A DNA stretch of 64,000 nt. Source: Tectiglobus sp965223355 (lineage in GTDB: Bacteria; Pseudomonadota; Alphaproteobacteria; Rhizobiales; Hyphomicrobiaceae). Below the pieces are notes generated by a model. That model was not told the origin of the DNA. It ran no database searches and worked only from the letters and a program-made list of their open reading frames with translations. Each line of letters opens with the position of its first letter. Within the stretch, counting starts at the first letter, position 1. Positions 26,320 to 35,076 of this stretch are shown here, one piece after another. Location: NCBI GenBank assembly GCA_965223355.1, contig CBDCWE010000003.1:2914001-2978000 (forward strand), read 5' to 3'. The position numbers and the translations under genes were made by a program.

Positions 26320-26540
26320 CGCATCGCGCGAGCGCCTGACGGGCCAAGGGCTTCGCGAAACGGCCGAGGCGGCGCACTCGGAAGAACTCGAGCGCGCTTT
26401 GCGGCGGGGCCAAAGTTGCGCCGGTCCACTTCCAACAGTGACGCAGGCCCGTTGCATTAAGCCGCAATTCGAGCGACCTATGGTTTCGCCCGATAAAGCC
26501 ATAGTTCACCGCAATCCGAATCAGAGTGTCAGCCGCAGCC

Positions 26541-27116
26541 ATGAAAGAGGCCCGTTTCAATCTCGCAAATGCGATTACGCTTGTGCGCGTCGTATTGGCA
26601 TTGCCGATCTCACTGTTGCTGGTGCAGAAATCCGACAACGGTCTCGCGCTCGCACTTGCACTGATGGCGGTTTGCGAACTGAGCGATTGGCTCGACGGCC
26701 ATGTCGCCAGATCCTACAACCAGATCACGGCGGCCGGAAAGCTGTTTGATCCCTTGGCCGACAGCCTCTATCGGATCAGCGTGTTTGCTGCCTTTACGGT
26801 CAACGGCTGGCTGGCTTTGTGGATGTGCCTGGTGTTCGTCGCCCGCGATCTTGCGGTTGCCCAGATCAGGGTCGCGACGCAGGCTCACGGCATTACGTTC
26901 GGTGCCCGCTTCTCAGGTAAGGCCAAGGCGTTCGTCCAGGGCATTGCCCAGATCGTCACTGTCTTCGCCTACCTGGTTGCCGATCCGGCACAGGATCCGG
27001 TCACAGGCTATGCCGTATCAGCGATATTGGGCCTTGCAGCGGCTGTCACCGTCTATTCGCTGATCGACTATGTTGCTGGCGGACTATCGGCAACCGCCAA
27101 GCAGCAGGACGAATGA
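26541..27116 (+). CDS. CDP-alcohol phosphatidyltransferase family protein
   Basis: The 191-residue membrane enzyme is of the PgsA type and joins a CDP-diacylglycerol-like donor to an alcohol such as glycerol-3-phosphate. The full active-site motif DG-x2-AR-x8-G-x3-D-x3-D is visible in DGHVARSYNQITAAGKLFDP and the following LAD. Several hydrophobic segments follow. The ATG gives MKEARFNLANAITLVRV; a GTG five codons upstream is also open. The 220 bases before it hold no gene; they include a small hairpin, CTATGG-TTT with AAAGCCATAG, near 26480-26505. Confidence 0.88.
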   Translation: MKEARFNLANAITLVRVVLALPISLLLVQKSDNGLALALALMAVCELSDWLDGHVARSYNQITAAGKLFDPLADSLYRISVFAAFTVNGWLALWMCLVFVARDLAVAQIRVATQAHGITFGARFSGKAKAFVQGIAQIVTVFAYLVADPAQDPVTGYAVSAILGLAAAVTVYSLIDYVAGGLSATAKQQDE

Positions 27117-27204
27117 TCGTATTCGCCGTTTGAGGGCGATCCACGAGCGCCTTCGAGCCTCCCAATCTCCTCGATCGAGGATGATCTCCCGGGCCCCGGC
27201 GTTA

Positions 27205-27320
27205 GACCAGCCCGCATCAATATTGACCCGCTTCATGGGCTTCAGGCGGCCGAGCCTGGCAGCTGCGGTGAGCCCGCTTGTGGTCCACGTACGATGGCAC
27301 GACACCCGCCTCACTGGCGG
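27205..27320. repeat. Dispersed repeat family B, copy with inverted second block
   Basis: The core ACCAGCCCGCATCAATATTG plus ACCCG at 27206-27230 matches the copies near 62 and 15585 in the same orientation. The block at 27271-27319, with GTGGTCCACG and CACGACACCCGCCTC, is the inverted complement of bases 109-156 of the window. Thus one part of the element is flipped between copies. The interval 27117-27395 contains no gene. Confidence 0.6.
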
Positions 27321-27395
27321 CAAAAAATCGCTTCGGTGACGTGCCTCAATTCATAGCTGGGGCGGGATTATTCAGAGTCCTCCAGGGCCATCAAA

Positions 27396-28709
27396 TCACA
27401 GGATAAATTTGGACAGATCCGCGTTCTTGGCGAGATCGCCGACGTGTTCCTGCACGTAGGCGGCATCGACTGTGATGACTTCACCGGACTTATCGGAAGC
27501 GTCGAAGGAAATCTCGTCGAGAACCCGCTCCATCACCGTTTGCAAACGCCGCGCGCCGATGTTCTCAATCGCGGCGTTGACCTCCACGGCGATGTCGGCG
27601 AGCGCGTCGATCGCATCGTCGGTGAACACCAACCGAACGCCCTCGGTCGCCATCAGCGCGATATATTGCTTGATCAGGCTCGCCTCGGGTTCCGTCAGAA
27701 TCCGCCTGAAATCCTCCCGCGTCAAAGCCCGAAGCTCGACGCGGATTGGCAGGCGGCCCTGCAATTCCGGCAGCAGATCGGCCGGCTTTGCGACATGGAA
27801 TGCACCCGACGCGATGAACAGAATATGGTCGGTTTTAACCTGCCCATACTTGGTTGCTACCGTTGTCCCTTCAATCAGAGGCAATAGATCCCGCTGCACG
27901 CCTTCGCGGCTGACATCGCCGCCGAGACGGCCGCTTTCCGCCGTCGCCCGACAAATCTTGTCGACCTCATCGAGGAACACGATGCCGTCATTTTCGACGG
28001 CGGCGATCGCCTCGCTGACCACCTGATCTTCATCGAGCAGCTTGTCGCTTTCCTCGGCGATCAGAACGGGATAACTGTCGGCGACGGTCACGCGCCGGGG
28101 TTTGGTGCGCGCGCCAAGCGCCTTGCCGAGCATATCGCCAATGTTGATCATGCCCATCGATGCGCCCGGTTGGCCGGGGATCTCGAACATCGGCATGCCG
28201 CCGGTATCGGCAACCTGGATCTCGATCTCCTTGTCGTTGAGCTCATTGTCGCGCAAGCGCTTGCGAAAACTTTCACGCGTCGCCGGTTGCGCGCTCTCGC
28301 CGACGAGTGCATCGAGCACACGTTCCTCCGCCGCCTGTTCGGCCCGGGCCCAGACTTCTTGACGCTTGCGCTCGCGGACAAGGCCGATGCCGACTTCGAG
28401 CAAATCGCGCACGATGCTTTCGACATCGCGCCCGACGTATCCGACTTCGGTGAACTTCGTCGCCTCGATCTTGATGAACGGCGCGCCTGCAAGCTTGGCC
28501 AGGCGGCGCGATATCTCGGTCTTGCCGACGCCAGTCGGCCCGATCATCAAAATGTTCTTGGGCAGCACTTCATCTTTCATCTGGCCTTCGAGCTTCTGGC
28601 GCCGCCAGCGGTTTCTGAGCGCGATGGCAACGGCGCGCTTGGCCGGATTTTGTCCGATGATGTAACGGTCGAGTTCGGAAACAATTTCACGAGGTGAGAA
28701 GTTGCTCAT
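27396..28709 (-). CDS. hslU: ATP-dependent protease ATPase subunit HslU
   Basis: This is the AAA+ unfoldase of the HslUV (ClpQY) cytoplasmic protease, 437 residues. Walker A GPTGVGKT is at residues 57-64, the pore loop GYVGRDVES follows, and Walker B is IVFLDEVDKI. The I domain lies between, and sensor regions near the C-terminus include GARRLQTVMERVLDE. The C-terminal tail ends in LSKFIL, which docks into HslV in this family. It lies 72 bases after hslV on the same strand, the usual pairing. Confidence 0.97.
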   Translation of the reverse strand: MSNFSPREIVSELDRYIIGQNPAKRAVAIALRNRWRRQKLEGQMKDEVLPKNILMIGPTGVGKTEISRRLAKLAGAPFIKIEATKFTEVGYVGRDVESIVRDLLEVGIGLVRERKRQEVWARAEQAAEERVLDALVGESAQPATRESFRKRLRDNELNDKEIEIQVADTGGMPMFEIPGQPGASMGMINIGDMLGKALGARTKPRRVTVADSYPVLIAEESDKLLDEDQVVSEAIAAVENDGIVFLDEVDKICRATAESGRLGGDVSREGVQRDLLPLIEGTTVATKYGQVKTDHILFIASGAFHVAKPADLLPELQGRLPIRVELRALTREDFRRILTEPEASLIKQYIALMATEGVRLVFTDDAIDALADIAVEVNAAIENIGARRLQTVMERVLDEISFDASDKSGEVITVDAAYVQEHVGDLAKNADLSKFIL

Positions 28710-28781
28710 GGTCTCTTTGTGTCAGGTCGCGTGTCAGGTTGTATGGTGAACCGGTGGCGATGATAACGGCAACATCAACCA

Positions 28782-29381
28782 TCAGCGGTCTGGCTTGGCG
28801 CTCGGCAGGCTTTCGATAACCAGGTTGGTATTGGTGTAAACGCAGATGTCGGCCGCAATCACCATCGCCTTGCGCGCAATCGCTTCGGCCTCCATGTCGG
28901 TTTCCAGAAGGCCCTTGGCGGCGGCCAGCGCATACATACCGCCGGAGCCGATACCCATAACATCGTTTTCCGGTTCGAGCACGTCGCCCGTGCCGGTCAA
29001 CACCAGTGTATTTTCAGCGTCGGCGACCAGCATCATAGCTTCCAGCCGCCGCAGGTAGCGATCGGTGCGCCAGTCCTTGGCAAGTTCGACCGCGGCGCGG
29101 GTCAGTTGTCCCGGATACTGCTCCAACTTGGCTTCGAGGCGTTCGAACAGGGTGAATGCGTCGGCCGTGGCGCCGGCAAATCCACTGATCACGTCGCCGC
29201 GCCCGAGCGAGCGCACCTTGCGCGCATTTGCCTTGATGACGGTTTGTCCGAGACTGACCTGACCGTCGCCGGCTATAACGACGTGGCCCTTCCTGCGGAC
29301 GGTCAGGATCGTTGTGGCATGCCAGGCCCCGGCGCCGTCGGCGACGGTGTCACGGGGTGCACAGAATGAATTCATGGTCAT
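28782..29381 (-). CDS. hslV: ATP-dependent protease proteolytic subunit HslV
   Basis: This is the threonine peptidase of HslUV. The N-terminal nucleophile Thr is the first T of TTILTVR, preceded by a propeptide of about 20 residues ending AWHA. GDGQVSLGQTVIK, RKVRSLG and GSGGMYALAAA are family landmarks. I start at the ATG at 29381 (MTMNSF); a longer open frame upstream adds about 33 residues unlike HslV. It is divergent from hisB across about 200 bases that should carry both promoters. Confidence 0.95.
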   Translation of the reverse strand: MTMNSFCAPRDTVADGAGAWHATTILTVRRKGHVVIAGDGQVSLGQTVIKANARKVRSLGRGDVISGFAGATADAFTLFERLEAKLEQYPGQLTRAAVELAKDWRTDRYLRRLEAMMLVADAENTLVLTGTGDVLEPENDVMGIGSGGMYALAAAKGLLETDMEAEAIARKAMVIAADICVYTNTNLVIESLPSAKPDR

Positions 29382-29583
29382 GGTGCAACAATTTCGGAAC
29401 GCTTGCGTGCGAAAACAAGGGTGAGACCGCGCTTCTTCCCTTGTGATGAGCGTTATGATGAGATGATGCCGGTATCCCAATCGGGCAGATTGCGCAAACC
29501 AGCAGCTTTGCCGCCCGATTGCAAGCTGTTAAACCGATCCGGCCTCGACGGCGCCAACAGGACCATAGTGGGAGCTCGCCAGC

Positions 29584-30180
29584 GTGACGCGAACTGCAAC
29601 GATCAAGCGCGAAACCAAGGAAACCAGCATCGAGACGACCATCAATCTCGACGGCACCGGGAGCTACGACATTGCAACCGGCGTCGGCTTTCTCGACCAT
29701 ATGCTCGAACAGCTGTCCCGCCACGCGTTGATCGACATCCGGCTGAAGGCCGAGGGCGATCTGCATATCGACTGCCATCACACGACGGAAGATTGCGCCA
29801 TCGCCTTGGGCCAGGCCGTCGCCCGAGCCTTGGGCGAGCGCGCGGGCATAACCCGCTATGCGGACTGCCATCTCGCCATGGATGAAACGCTGACGCGCTG
29901 CGCGATCGACGTCTCGGGCCGGCCTTACCTTGGCTGGCAGGTGGCGTTCTCGCGCGACAAGGTCGGTGATATGGACACTGAACTGTTTCGCGAATGGTTC
30001 CAGGCATTTGTCCAAAACGCCGGGATTACGCTGCACATTGCCACGCTGTATGGCGAAAACAATCACCATATAGCTGAGACCTGCTTCAAGGCGCTGGCAC
30101 GGACACTGCGCACCGCGATCGCCATTGATCCGCGCCAGGCCGACCGCGTGCCGTCAACCAAAGGATCGCTGAAGGGCTGA
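29584..30180 (+). CDS. hisB: Imidazoleglycerol-phosphate dehydratase
   Basis: This histidine-biosynthesis enzyme of 198 residues converts imidazoleglycerol phosphate to imidazoleacetol phosphate. The Mn-binding His/Glu clusters are present in two similar halves: HHTTEDCAIALG and later ENNHHIAETCFKAL, with DCHLAMDETL between. It is a monofunctional form, as in alphaproteobacteria, not the bifunctional enterobacterial type. The start is GTG with GGGAG upstream. The next gene begins two bases after its stop. Confidence 0.96.
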   Translation: MTRTATIKRETKETSIETTINLDGTGSYDIATGVGFLDHMLEQLSRHALIDIRLKAEGDLHIDCHHTTEDCAIALGQAVARALGERAGITRYADCHLAMDETLTRCAIDVSGRPYLGWQVAFSRDKVGDMDTELFREWFQAFVQNAGITLHIATLYGENNHHIAETCFKALARTLRTAIAIDPRQADRVPSTKGSLKG

Positions 30181-30182
30181 GG

Positions 30183-30746
30183 ATGTTGTTTCGCTTCACG
30201 TCGGGCCTCAAGGCCTTCACCGTTCACGAGCGGCCGGATCATCTGGTCGCACGCGATGATCGTGCCGAAGAGCTGATGTTCGTCAAGGATGGGTTTTCGC
30301 TGTTCGCGGCGCTGCTGCCACCGGTTTGGATGCTTGTCAATCGGCTTTGGCTGGTGCTTGCCGGTTACGTTATCGTGGTTTTGTCGCTGATCATACTTTT
30401 CGGGGTCCTGGCGATCCCGGACTTCTGGCTGAACTATGCGCTGTTGGCGCTCAGTCTTTTGATCGGCTTCGAGGCCGATTCGCTGATCCGCTGGACCCTC
30501 AACCGCCGTGCCTGGCGCCAAGTCGGCAACGTCACGGGAGCCACCAAAGAAGACTGCGAGCGCCGCTTTTTTGACAGCTGGCTGGCGACCATCCCCGCCG
30601 TCAGTCCCGCCAACTTTGCCTCGCCCCGGGCCGCCGACGGCCTTGAGACGTCGACCGCTGACGCCGCCGTTAAACCGCTCGCCGGCGATCTCATGCCGCC
30701 CAAGCGCACCGGTTGGAGAAGCGCCATGGCGTGGGGGCGCAAGTAG
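30183..30746 (+). CDS. DUF2628-type membrane protein in his operon
   Basis: The 187-residue protein has two to three hydrophobic segments (about residues 40-90) after a short soluble start, then a polar C-terminal tail. The FVKDGFSLFAALLPPVWMLVN and LIGFEADSLIRWTLNRR segments resemble DUF2628 proteins, which in alphaproteobacteria commonly sit between hisB and hisH. The biochemical role is unknown. The tight spacing on both sides (2 and 3 bases) shows it is co-transcribed with histidine genes. Confidence 0.82.
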   Translation: MLFRFTSGLKAFTVHERPDHLVARDDRAEELMFVKDGFSLFAALLPPVWMLVNRLWLVLAGYVIVVLSLIILFGVLAIPDFWLNYALLALSLLIGFEADSLIRWTLNRRAWRQVGNVTGATKEDCERRFFDSWLATIPAVSPANFASPRAADGLETSTADAAVKPLAGDLMPPKRTGWRSAMAWGRK

Positions 30747-30749
30747 GCG

Positions 30750-31403
30750 ATGCAGCGCGTCATGATCGTTGATTACGGGTCCGGCAATCTGCACTCGGCG
30801 CTGAAGTCCGTCCAGCGCGCCGCCACCGACAACGACATCGATGCCGAGGTGACGGTCACGTCGGATGCTGCAGCCGTCGCGCGCGCGGACCGCATTATTC
30901 TGCCCGGCGTCGGCGCGTTTGCCGACTGCATGGCCGGCTTGGCTGCGGTTCCGGGCATGATCGCGGCGATCGAGACGGCCGTGATCGCCAAAGCACGTCC
31001 AATTCTCGGCATTTGCGTCGGCATGCAATTGATGGCGAGCCGCGGCTTGGAATTCGGTGAGACGGCGGGATTTGGGTGGATTGACGGCGACGTTGTCGAG
31101 GTCTCGCCGGACGATGCCGCGCTCAAGATCCCGCATATGGGCTGGAACACGCTGACCCGATTGACCGATCACGCCCTGCTCGACGGCATTGCGCTCGGCG
31201 CGGGCGGCTGGCACGCCTACTTCGTCCACTCGTTTCACATGCGCCCGGCCGATCGCTCACTGATCCTGGCGGAAACCGACTACGGCGGACCGGTCACCGC
31301 CATGGTCGGGCGCGACAACATTGTCGGCACGCAGTTTCATCCGGAAAAAAGCCAGCGCCTCGGCCTCCGCCTTCTCGCCAACTTCCTGCGCTGGCCGCCT
31401 TAG
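30750..31403 (+). CDS. hisH: Imidazole glycerol phosphate synthase, glutamine amidotransferase subunit
   Basis: The 217-residue class I glutaminase feeds ammonia to HisF. The nucleophile Cys is in GICVGMQLM, and the catalytic His/Glu pair is in GTQFHPEKSQ. It begins DYGSGNLHS, as usual. Normally hisA and hisF follow in alphaproteobacteria. Here the stop TAG coincides with the end of a dispersed multi-hairpin element and groESL follows, so the operon is interrupted or rearranged at this point. Confidence 0.96.
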   Translation: MQRVMIVDYGSGNLHSALKSVQRAATDNDIDAEVTVTSDAAAVARADRIILPGVGAFADCMAGLAAVPGMIAAIETAVIAKARPILGICVGMQLMASRGLEFGETAGFGWIDGDVVEVSPDDAALKIPHMGWNTLTRLTDHALLDGIALGAGGWHAYFVHSFHMRPADRSLILAETDYGGPVTAMVGRDNIVGTQFHPEKSQRLGLRLLANFLRWPP

Positions 31404-31550
31404 GGATCCTGTGATCAAGCCACGGGTTTGCAAAGGCAAAGCCCTTAACCAATCGCCGCTTGGCGGCGATCCTTGAGGGGCTCTCAGCCCCTCAAACACC
31501 CCGACCAGGGGCTCGCCCCTGGACCCCGGGCTTTACTCAGAGGTTCCTTG
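31404..31550. repeat. Multi-hairpin dispersed element, copy 2
   Basis: The element has the same ordered hairpin blocks as copy 1 but in the opposite orientation: CACGGGTTTGCAAAGG, GCCCTTAA, ATCGCCGC/GCGGCGAT, TTGAGGGGC/GCCCCTCAA, CCAGGGGC/GCCCCTGG and the terminal TCAGAGGTTCCTTGG. It begins at or inside the hisH stop codon and ends about 110 bases before the groES promoter. It may act as a terminator for the his genes. Confidence 0.85.
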
Positions 31551-31659
31551 GGTTCAGGTATCCCGGTTGTGCCTGATGTTCGCCGTCGAGATGACCGCCG
31601 AGTGAATGCCAAACCTCGCGAACGGGACACCTGCACTGCAAAAATTTTGATGGCCCGCC

Positions 31660-31688
31660 TTGACAGGTTGAACGCGGACTCTTATTTC
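31660..31688 (+). promoter_or_regulatory. Housekeeping-type promoter for groESL
   Basis: TTGACA at 31660-31665 is a perfect -35 box. A plausible -10 (TTATTTC region, about 31682-31688) lies 16-17 bases on. The CIRCE element follows within about 15 bases, the standard arrangement for HrcA control. Confidence 0.65.
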
Positions 31689-31700
31689 CTTGCCGGACTG

Positions 31701-31727
31701 TTAGCACTCGATGACGACGAGTGCTAA
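31701..31727 (+). promoter_or_regulatory. CIRCE element (HrcA operator)
   Basis: TTAGCACTC at 31701-31709 and GAGTGCTAA at 31719-31727 are separated by nine bases, an exact match to the CIRCE consensus. HrcA bound here represses groESL at normal temperature and is released by heat stress. No hrcA gene is in the window. Confidence 0.95.
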
Positions 31728-31784
31728 CAGTGCATCCACCAACAAAACCGACCCTATTCCAGCCCACTTAAGGAGCAGGTCTAC

Positions 31785-32075
31785 ATGAAATTCCGCCCTT
31801 TGCACGACCGCGTTGTCGTGGAACGTGTCGACAGCGAGACAAAGTCTGCTGGCGGCATCATCATTCCTGATACCGCAACGGAAAAGCCGCAGGAAGGTAA
31901 AATCATTGCGGTTGGCCCGGGCGCGCGCGGTGATGACAACGATCTCGTACCGCTCGACGTCAAAGCCGGCGATCGCGTGCTGTTTGGCAAGTGGTCCGGC
32001 ACCGAGGTCAAAATCGACGGCAAAGATCTCCTGATCATGAAGGAGAGCGACATCATGGGCGTTCTCGAAGCCTGA
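31785..32075 (+). CDS. groES: Co-chaperonin GroES
   Basis: The 96-residue lid of the GroEL folding chamber starts MKFRPLHDRVVVERV. The mobile loop SETKSAGGIIIPDTA, which contacts GroEL, is present, and the protein ends in MGVLEA. AAGGAG precedes the ATG. It is the first gene of the CIRCE-controlled operon, 65 bases before groEL. Confidence 0.98.
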   Translation: MKFRPLHDRVVVERVDSETKSAGGIIIPDTATEKPQEGKIIAVGPGARGDDNDLVPLDVKAGDRVLFGKWSGTEVKIDGKDLLIMKESDIMGVLEA

Positions 32076-32140
32076 TACCGAGGCCAAGCGAGACGCTTTT
32101 TCACCCAACGAAACCCAGCGAACCTAGGAGATAAGCCACC

Positions 32141-33790
32141 ATGGCTGCCAAGGACGTCAAATTTTCCGGCGAAGCCCGCGAACGCATGATGCGCGGTGTC
32201 GACACCCTCGCCAATGCTGTAAAGATAACCCTCGGCCCGAAAGGCCGCAACGTCGTCATCGACAAGTCGTTCGGCGCACCGCGCACGACCAAGGACGGCG
32301 TCACGGTTGCCAAGGAAATCGAACTCGAGGACAAGTTCGAGAACATGGGCGCACAGATGGTGCGTGAAGTTGCCTCTAAGACCAACGATGTTGCCGGTGA
32401 CGGCACCACGACCGCAACGGTCTTGGCCCAGGCCATCGTCCGCGAAGGCCTCAAGTCGGTTGCTGCCGGCATGAACCCGATGGACCTCAAGCGCGGTATC
32501 GATAAGGCCGTGACCCAGGTTGTCGCCGAAATCGAGAAGCGCTCCAAGAAGGTCAAGAATTCCGACGAGATCGCCCAGGTCGGCACCATTTCGTCCAACG
32601 GCGAGCGTGAAATCGGCGACATGATCGCGGAAGCCATGCAGCGGGTCGGCAACGAAGGCGTCATTACGGTTGAAGAAGCCAAGAGCCTCGAAACCGAACT
32701 CGACGTCGTCGAAGGCATGCAGTTCGACCGCGGCTATCTCTCGCCGTACTTCATTACCAACGCCGATAAGATGGTCGTCGAGCTCGAAGATCCCTACATT
32801 CTCATTCACGAGAAGAAGCTCTCCAACCTGCAGGCCATGCTGCCGGTGCTCGAGGCTGTCGTGCAAACCGGCAAGCCATTGCTGATCATCGCCGAGGACG
32901 TTGAAGGCGAAGCCCTGGCCACGCTCGTCGTCAACAAGCTGCGCGGCGGCCTCAAGGTGGCAGCCGTGAAAGCACCGGGCTTCGGCGATCGCCGCAAGGC
33001 AATGCTGGAAGACATTTCCATCCTGACCGCCGGCCAGACCATCTCCGAAGACCTCGGCATCAAGCTGGAAAACGTCAACATCGACATGCTCGGCCGCGCC
33101 AAGCGCGTTTCGATCACCAAAGACGACACCACCATCGTCGACGGCTCGGGCAAGAAGAAGGACATCGAAGCCCGCGTTGGCCAGATCCGTGCCCAGATCG
33201 AAGAGACGACCTCCGACTATGATCGCGAGAAGCTGCAGGAGCGCCTCGCCAAGCTGGCCGGCGGCGTTGCCGTCATCAAGGTTGGCGGTGCCACCGAAGT
33301 CGAAGTGAAAGAGCGCAAGGACCGCGTCGACGACGCGCTCAATGCAACCCGCGCTGCCGTCGAAGAAGGCATCGTCGCAGGTGGCGGCGTGGCTCTGGTC
33401 AAGGCGGCGGCTGTGATCGACGTTGAAGGCGAAAACGAAGACCAGGATGCCGGCATTGCCATCGTGCAAAAGGCGCTCCAGGCGCCGATCCGCCAGATCG
33501 CCGAAAACGCCGGTGTCGAAGGTTCGGTCGTCTGCAACAATGTGCTGGAGACCCGCGGTCATTCCTATGGCTACGATGCCCAGAACGAGGAATACGGCGA
33601 CATGATCGAAAAGGGCATCATCGACCCGGCCAAGGTCGTGCGTACGGCTCTGCAGGATGCAGCATCCATCGCCGGCCTGCTGATCACCACCGAAGCCGGT
33701 GTTGCCGAAGCGCCGAAGAAGGACAACGGCGGCGGCGGCGGTATGCCGGGCGGCATGCCGGACATGGGTGGCATGGGCGGCATGATGTAA
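32141..33790 (+). CDS. groEL: Chaperonin GroEL
   Basis: The full-length 549-residue 60-kDa chaperonin folds cytosolic proteins in an ATP-driven ring. Family landmarks include LGPKGRNVVIDKSFG, the ATP-binding GDGTTTATVLAQAI with the catalytic Asp, the AAVEEGIVAGGG signature, and the C-terminal GGM-rich tail ending MGGMM. A strong terminator follows 41 bases after the stop. The opposite strand is open over most of the gene, but that frame is a shadow. Confidence 0.99.
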   Translation: MAAKDVKFSGEARERMMRGVDTLANAVKITLGPKGRNVVIDKSFGAPRTTKDGVTVAKEIELEDKFENMGAQMVREVASKTNDVAGDGTTTATVLAQAIVREGLKSVAAGMNPMDLKRGIDKAVTQVVAEIEKRSKKVKNSDEIAQVGTISSNGEREIGDMIAEAMQRVGNEGVITVEEAKSLETELDVVEGMQFDRGYLSPYFITNADKMVVELEDPYILIHEKKLSNLQAMLPVLEAVVQTGKPLLIIAEDVEGEALATLVVNKLRGGLKVAAVKAPGFGDRRKAMLEDISILTAGQTISEDLGIKLENVNIDMLGRAKRVSITKDDTTIVDGSGKKKDIEARVGQIRAQIEETTSDYDREKLQERLAKLAGGVAVIKVGGATEVEVKERKDRVDDALNATRAAVEEGIVAGGGVALVKAAAVIDVEGENEDQDAGIAIVQKALQAPIRQIAENAGVEGSVVCNNVLETRGHSYGYDAQNEEYGDMIEKGIIDPAKVVRTALQDAASIAGLLITTEAGVAEAPKKDNGGGGGMPGGMPDMGGMGGMM

Positions 33791-33830
33791 TCAGGCCCAA
33801 CTGCCCCAGCCAACGCCGGTTGGACATCAG

Positions 33831-33862
33831 AACCGCTCGCGGGCCACCGCGGGCGGTTTTTT
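33831..33862 (+). terminator. Rho-independent terminator after groEL
   Basis: AACCGC-T-CGCGG pairs with CCGCG-G-GCGGTT around a short loop and is followed directly by a run of T. The position, 41 bases after groEL and 45 before the end of the convergent ppk2 gene, fits termination of groESL. Confidence 0.85.
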
Positions 33863-33906
33863 GTGGCCGTGAGGGGAGGACGCTACAGGTACATCCACGC
33901 GGCGGC

Positions 33907-34749
33907 TCACTCCGTGCGGCCCGACAGACTATCGATGAGCTCCGAAGAAATATCCAAATGCTGCCGCGCGGCTGCCAGCACCTCCGGCTCAATTGGCGGC
34001 GGGGAAAGGTCGACGTCCTTGCCCAGGCAATCGACAATCGCCTGCATGGCGGTGATGCGGGCATACTTTTTGTTGTTGGCGGCAATCACCGTCCACGGCG
34101 CATAATCGGTCGACGTCCTTTCGAACATCTCATCGATCGCCGCCGAATAATCGGCCCATTTGCCGCGATTGCGGAAATCTTCATACGTGAGCTTCCATCG
34201 TTTAAGCGGGTTCTTGAGGCGACCTTCAAACCGCGCCAGTTGCTCCTCTTGGGAAATGTGGAAGAACAGTTTCACAAGCCGTGTGCCGTTATCGATCATC
34301 AGGCGCTCGAAGTCGGCGATCTCGCGATAGGCGGCGCCCCAGCGCTCTTGCGGTGTCAGGCTCTCGACGCGCTCGACGAGAACGCGGCCATACCACGAAC
34401 GATCGAACGCGGTAATTGCACCGCGTGGCGGCAACCGTTCCATAAACCGCAACAGGTAATGCCTGTCGAGATAGTAGGGGCGCGGTGGACCGATCGGCCA
34501 CACCTTGAAGCTACGCGGATCGAGCGCCGCCGAAATGCGGCGGATGGTGCCGCCCTTACCAGCCGCATCCCAGCCCTCGAACACGATGGCACCCGACAGA
34601 CCTTGGAACAGAAACGCCTGCTGGATCTGCAGGAGGCGCAACTGCAGCGCCTGCAGTTTCTTCTCATAGGTCCTCGATGAGAGTTTGTGTTTGAGATCGA
34701 CGTTGCCCAGCCGGGGCGTCGCAAGTTTGTCAGGCTTGTGAGACGGCAT
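33907..34749 (-). CDS. Polyphosphate kinase 2 family protein
   Basis: The 280-residue single-domain PPK2 uses polyphosphate to phosphorylate nucleotides (ADP or GDP, or AMP in some classes). Walker A is GWDAAGKGG, the lid segment includes DPRSFKVWPIGPPRP, and Walker B is FDRSWYGR. The protein ends in a helical region. I choose the ATG at 34749 with GGGGAG upstream; a longer frame adds 47 residues unlike the family. It is a single gene convergent with groEL, reached only by readthrough of the terminator between. Confidence 0.92.
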   Translation of the reverse strand: MPSHKPDKLATPRLGNVDLKHKLSSRTYEKKLQALQLRLLQIQQAFLFQGLSGAIVFEGWDAAGKGGTIRRISAALDPRSFKVWPIGPPRPYYLDRHYLLRFMERLPPRGAITAFDRSWYGRVLVERVESLTPQERWGAAYREIADFERLMIDNGTRLVKLFFHISQEEQLARFEGRLKNPLKRWKLTYEDFRNRGKWADYSAAIDEMFERTSTDYAPWTVIAANNKKYARITAMQAIVDCLGKDVDLSPPPIEPEVLAAARQHLDISSELIDSLSGRTE

Positions 34750-34864
34750 CGCAGCTCCCCATGTTTGATCGCGACCGACGTGAGGCTGAGAGCATAGCAG
34801 GTCTGAACGGCGATGGACCATGGCAACGGTTCGTCGACGCTCAGAGTGAGAAAATCTCTTAACA

Positions 34865-34965
34865 ACAAGGTGCGGGTTTGCAAACGGCAACCGCCTGTGG
34901 TCCGGTGGTTAGGGCTGAAAGCCCCGCATCGATCGCCGGCGGGCGGCCGGTCGATATTCAGAACT
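34865..34965. repeat. Degenerate relic of multi-hairpin element
   Basis: Bases near 34868 read GTGCGGGTTTGCAAACGGCA, close to the CACGGGTTTGCAAAGG block of the other copies. GGGCTGAAAGCCCC and ATCGATCGCCGGC-like blocks follow, but the hairpins are mostly broken. The rest of 34750-35076 shows no gene and no riboswitch that I can recognise before the methionine/cysteine gene. Confidence 0.4.
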
Positions 34966-35076
34966 GCGTAAGGCGGTTGCAGAATTTCAATCCGCAGCCA
35001 TTGACTTCATGGCCGACTTGCCGCGTCTTTGTCGATGGCCTCAGAGCAACCCGAACAACCCTGACTGGAGACGACC

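Noticed and set aside
29382..29480. Upstream start for hslV adding 33 residues
   Set aside because: The added residues do not resemble HslV propeptides and lie in the divergent promoter space with hisB.
31781..33562. 593-residue open frame antisense to groES/groEL
   Set aside because: It mirrors the third-position bias of groEL on the other strand, spans two genes, and has no ribosome-binding site or recognisable domain.
34966..35076. SAM-responsive riboswitch before metY
   Set aside because: I looked for the SAM-II type common before methionine genes in alphaproteobacteria but could not match its conserved stems.
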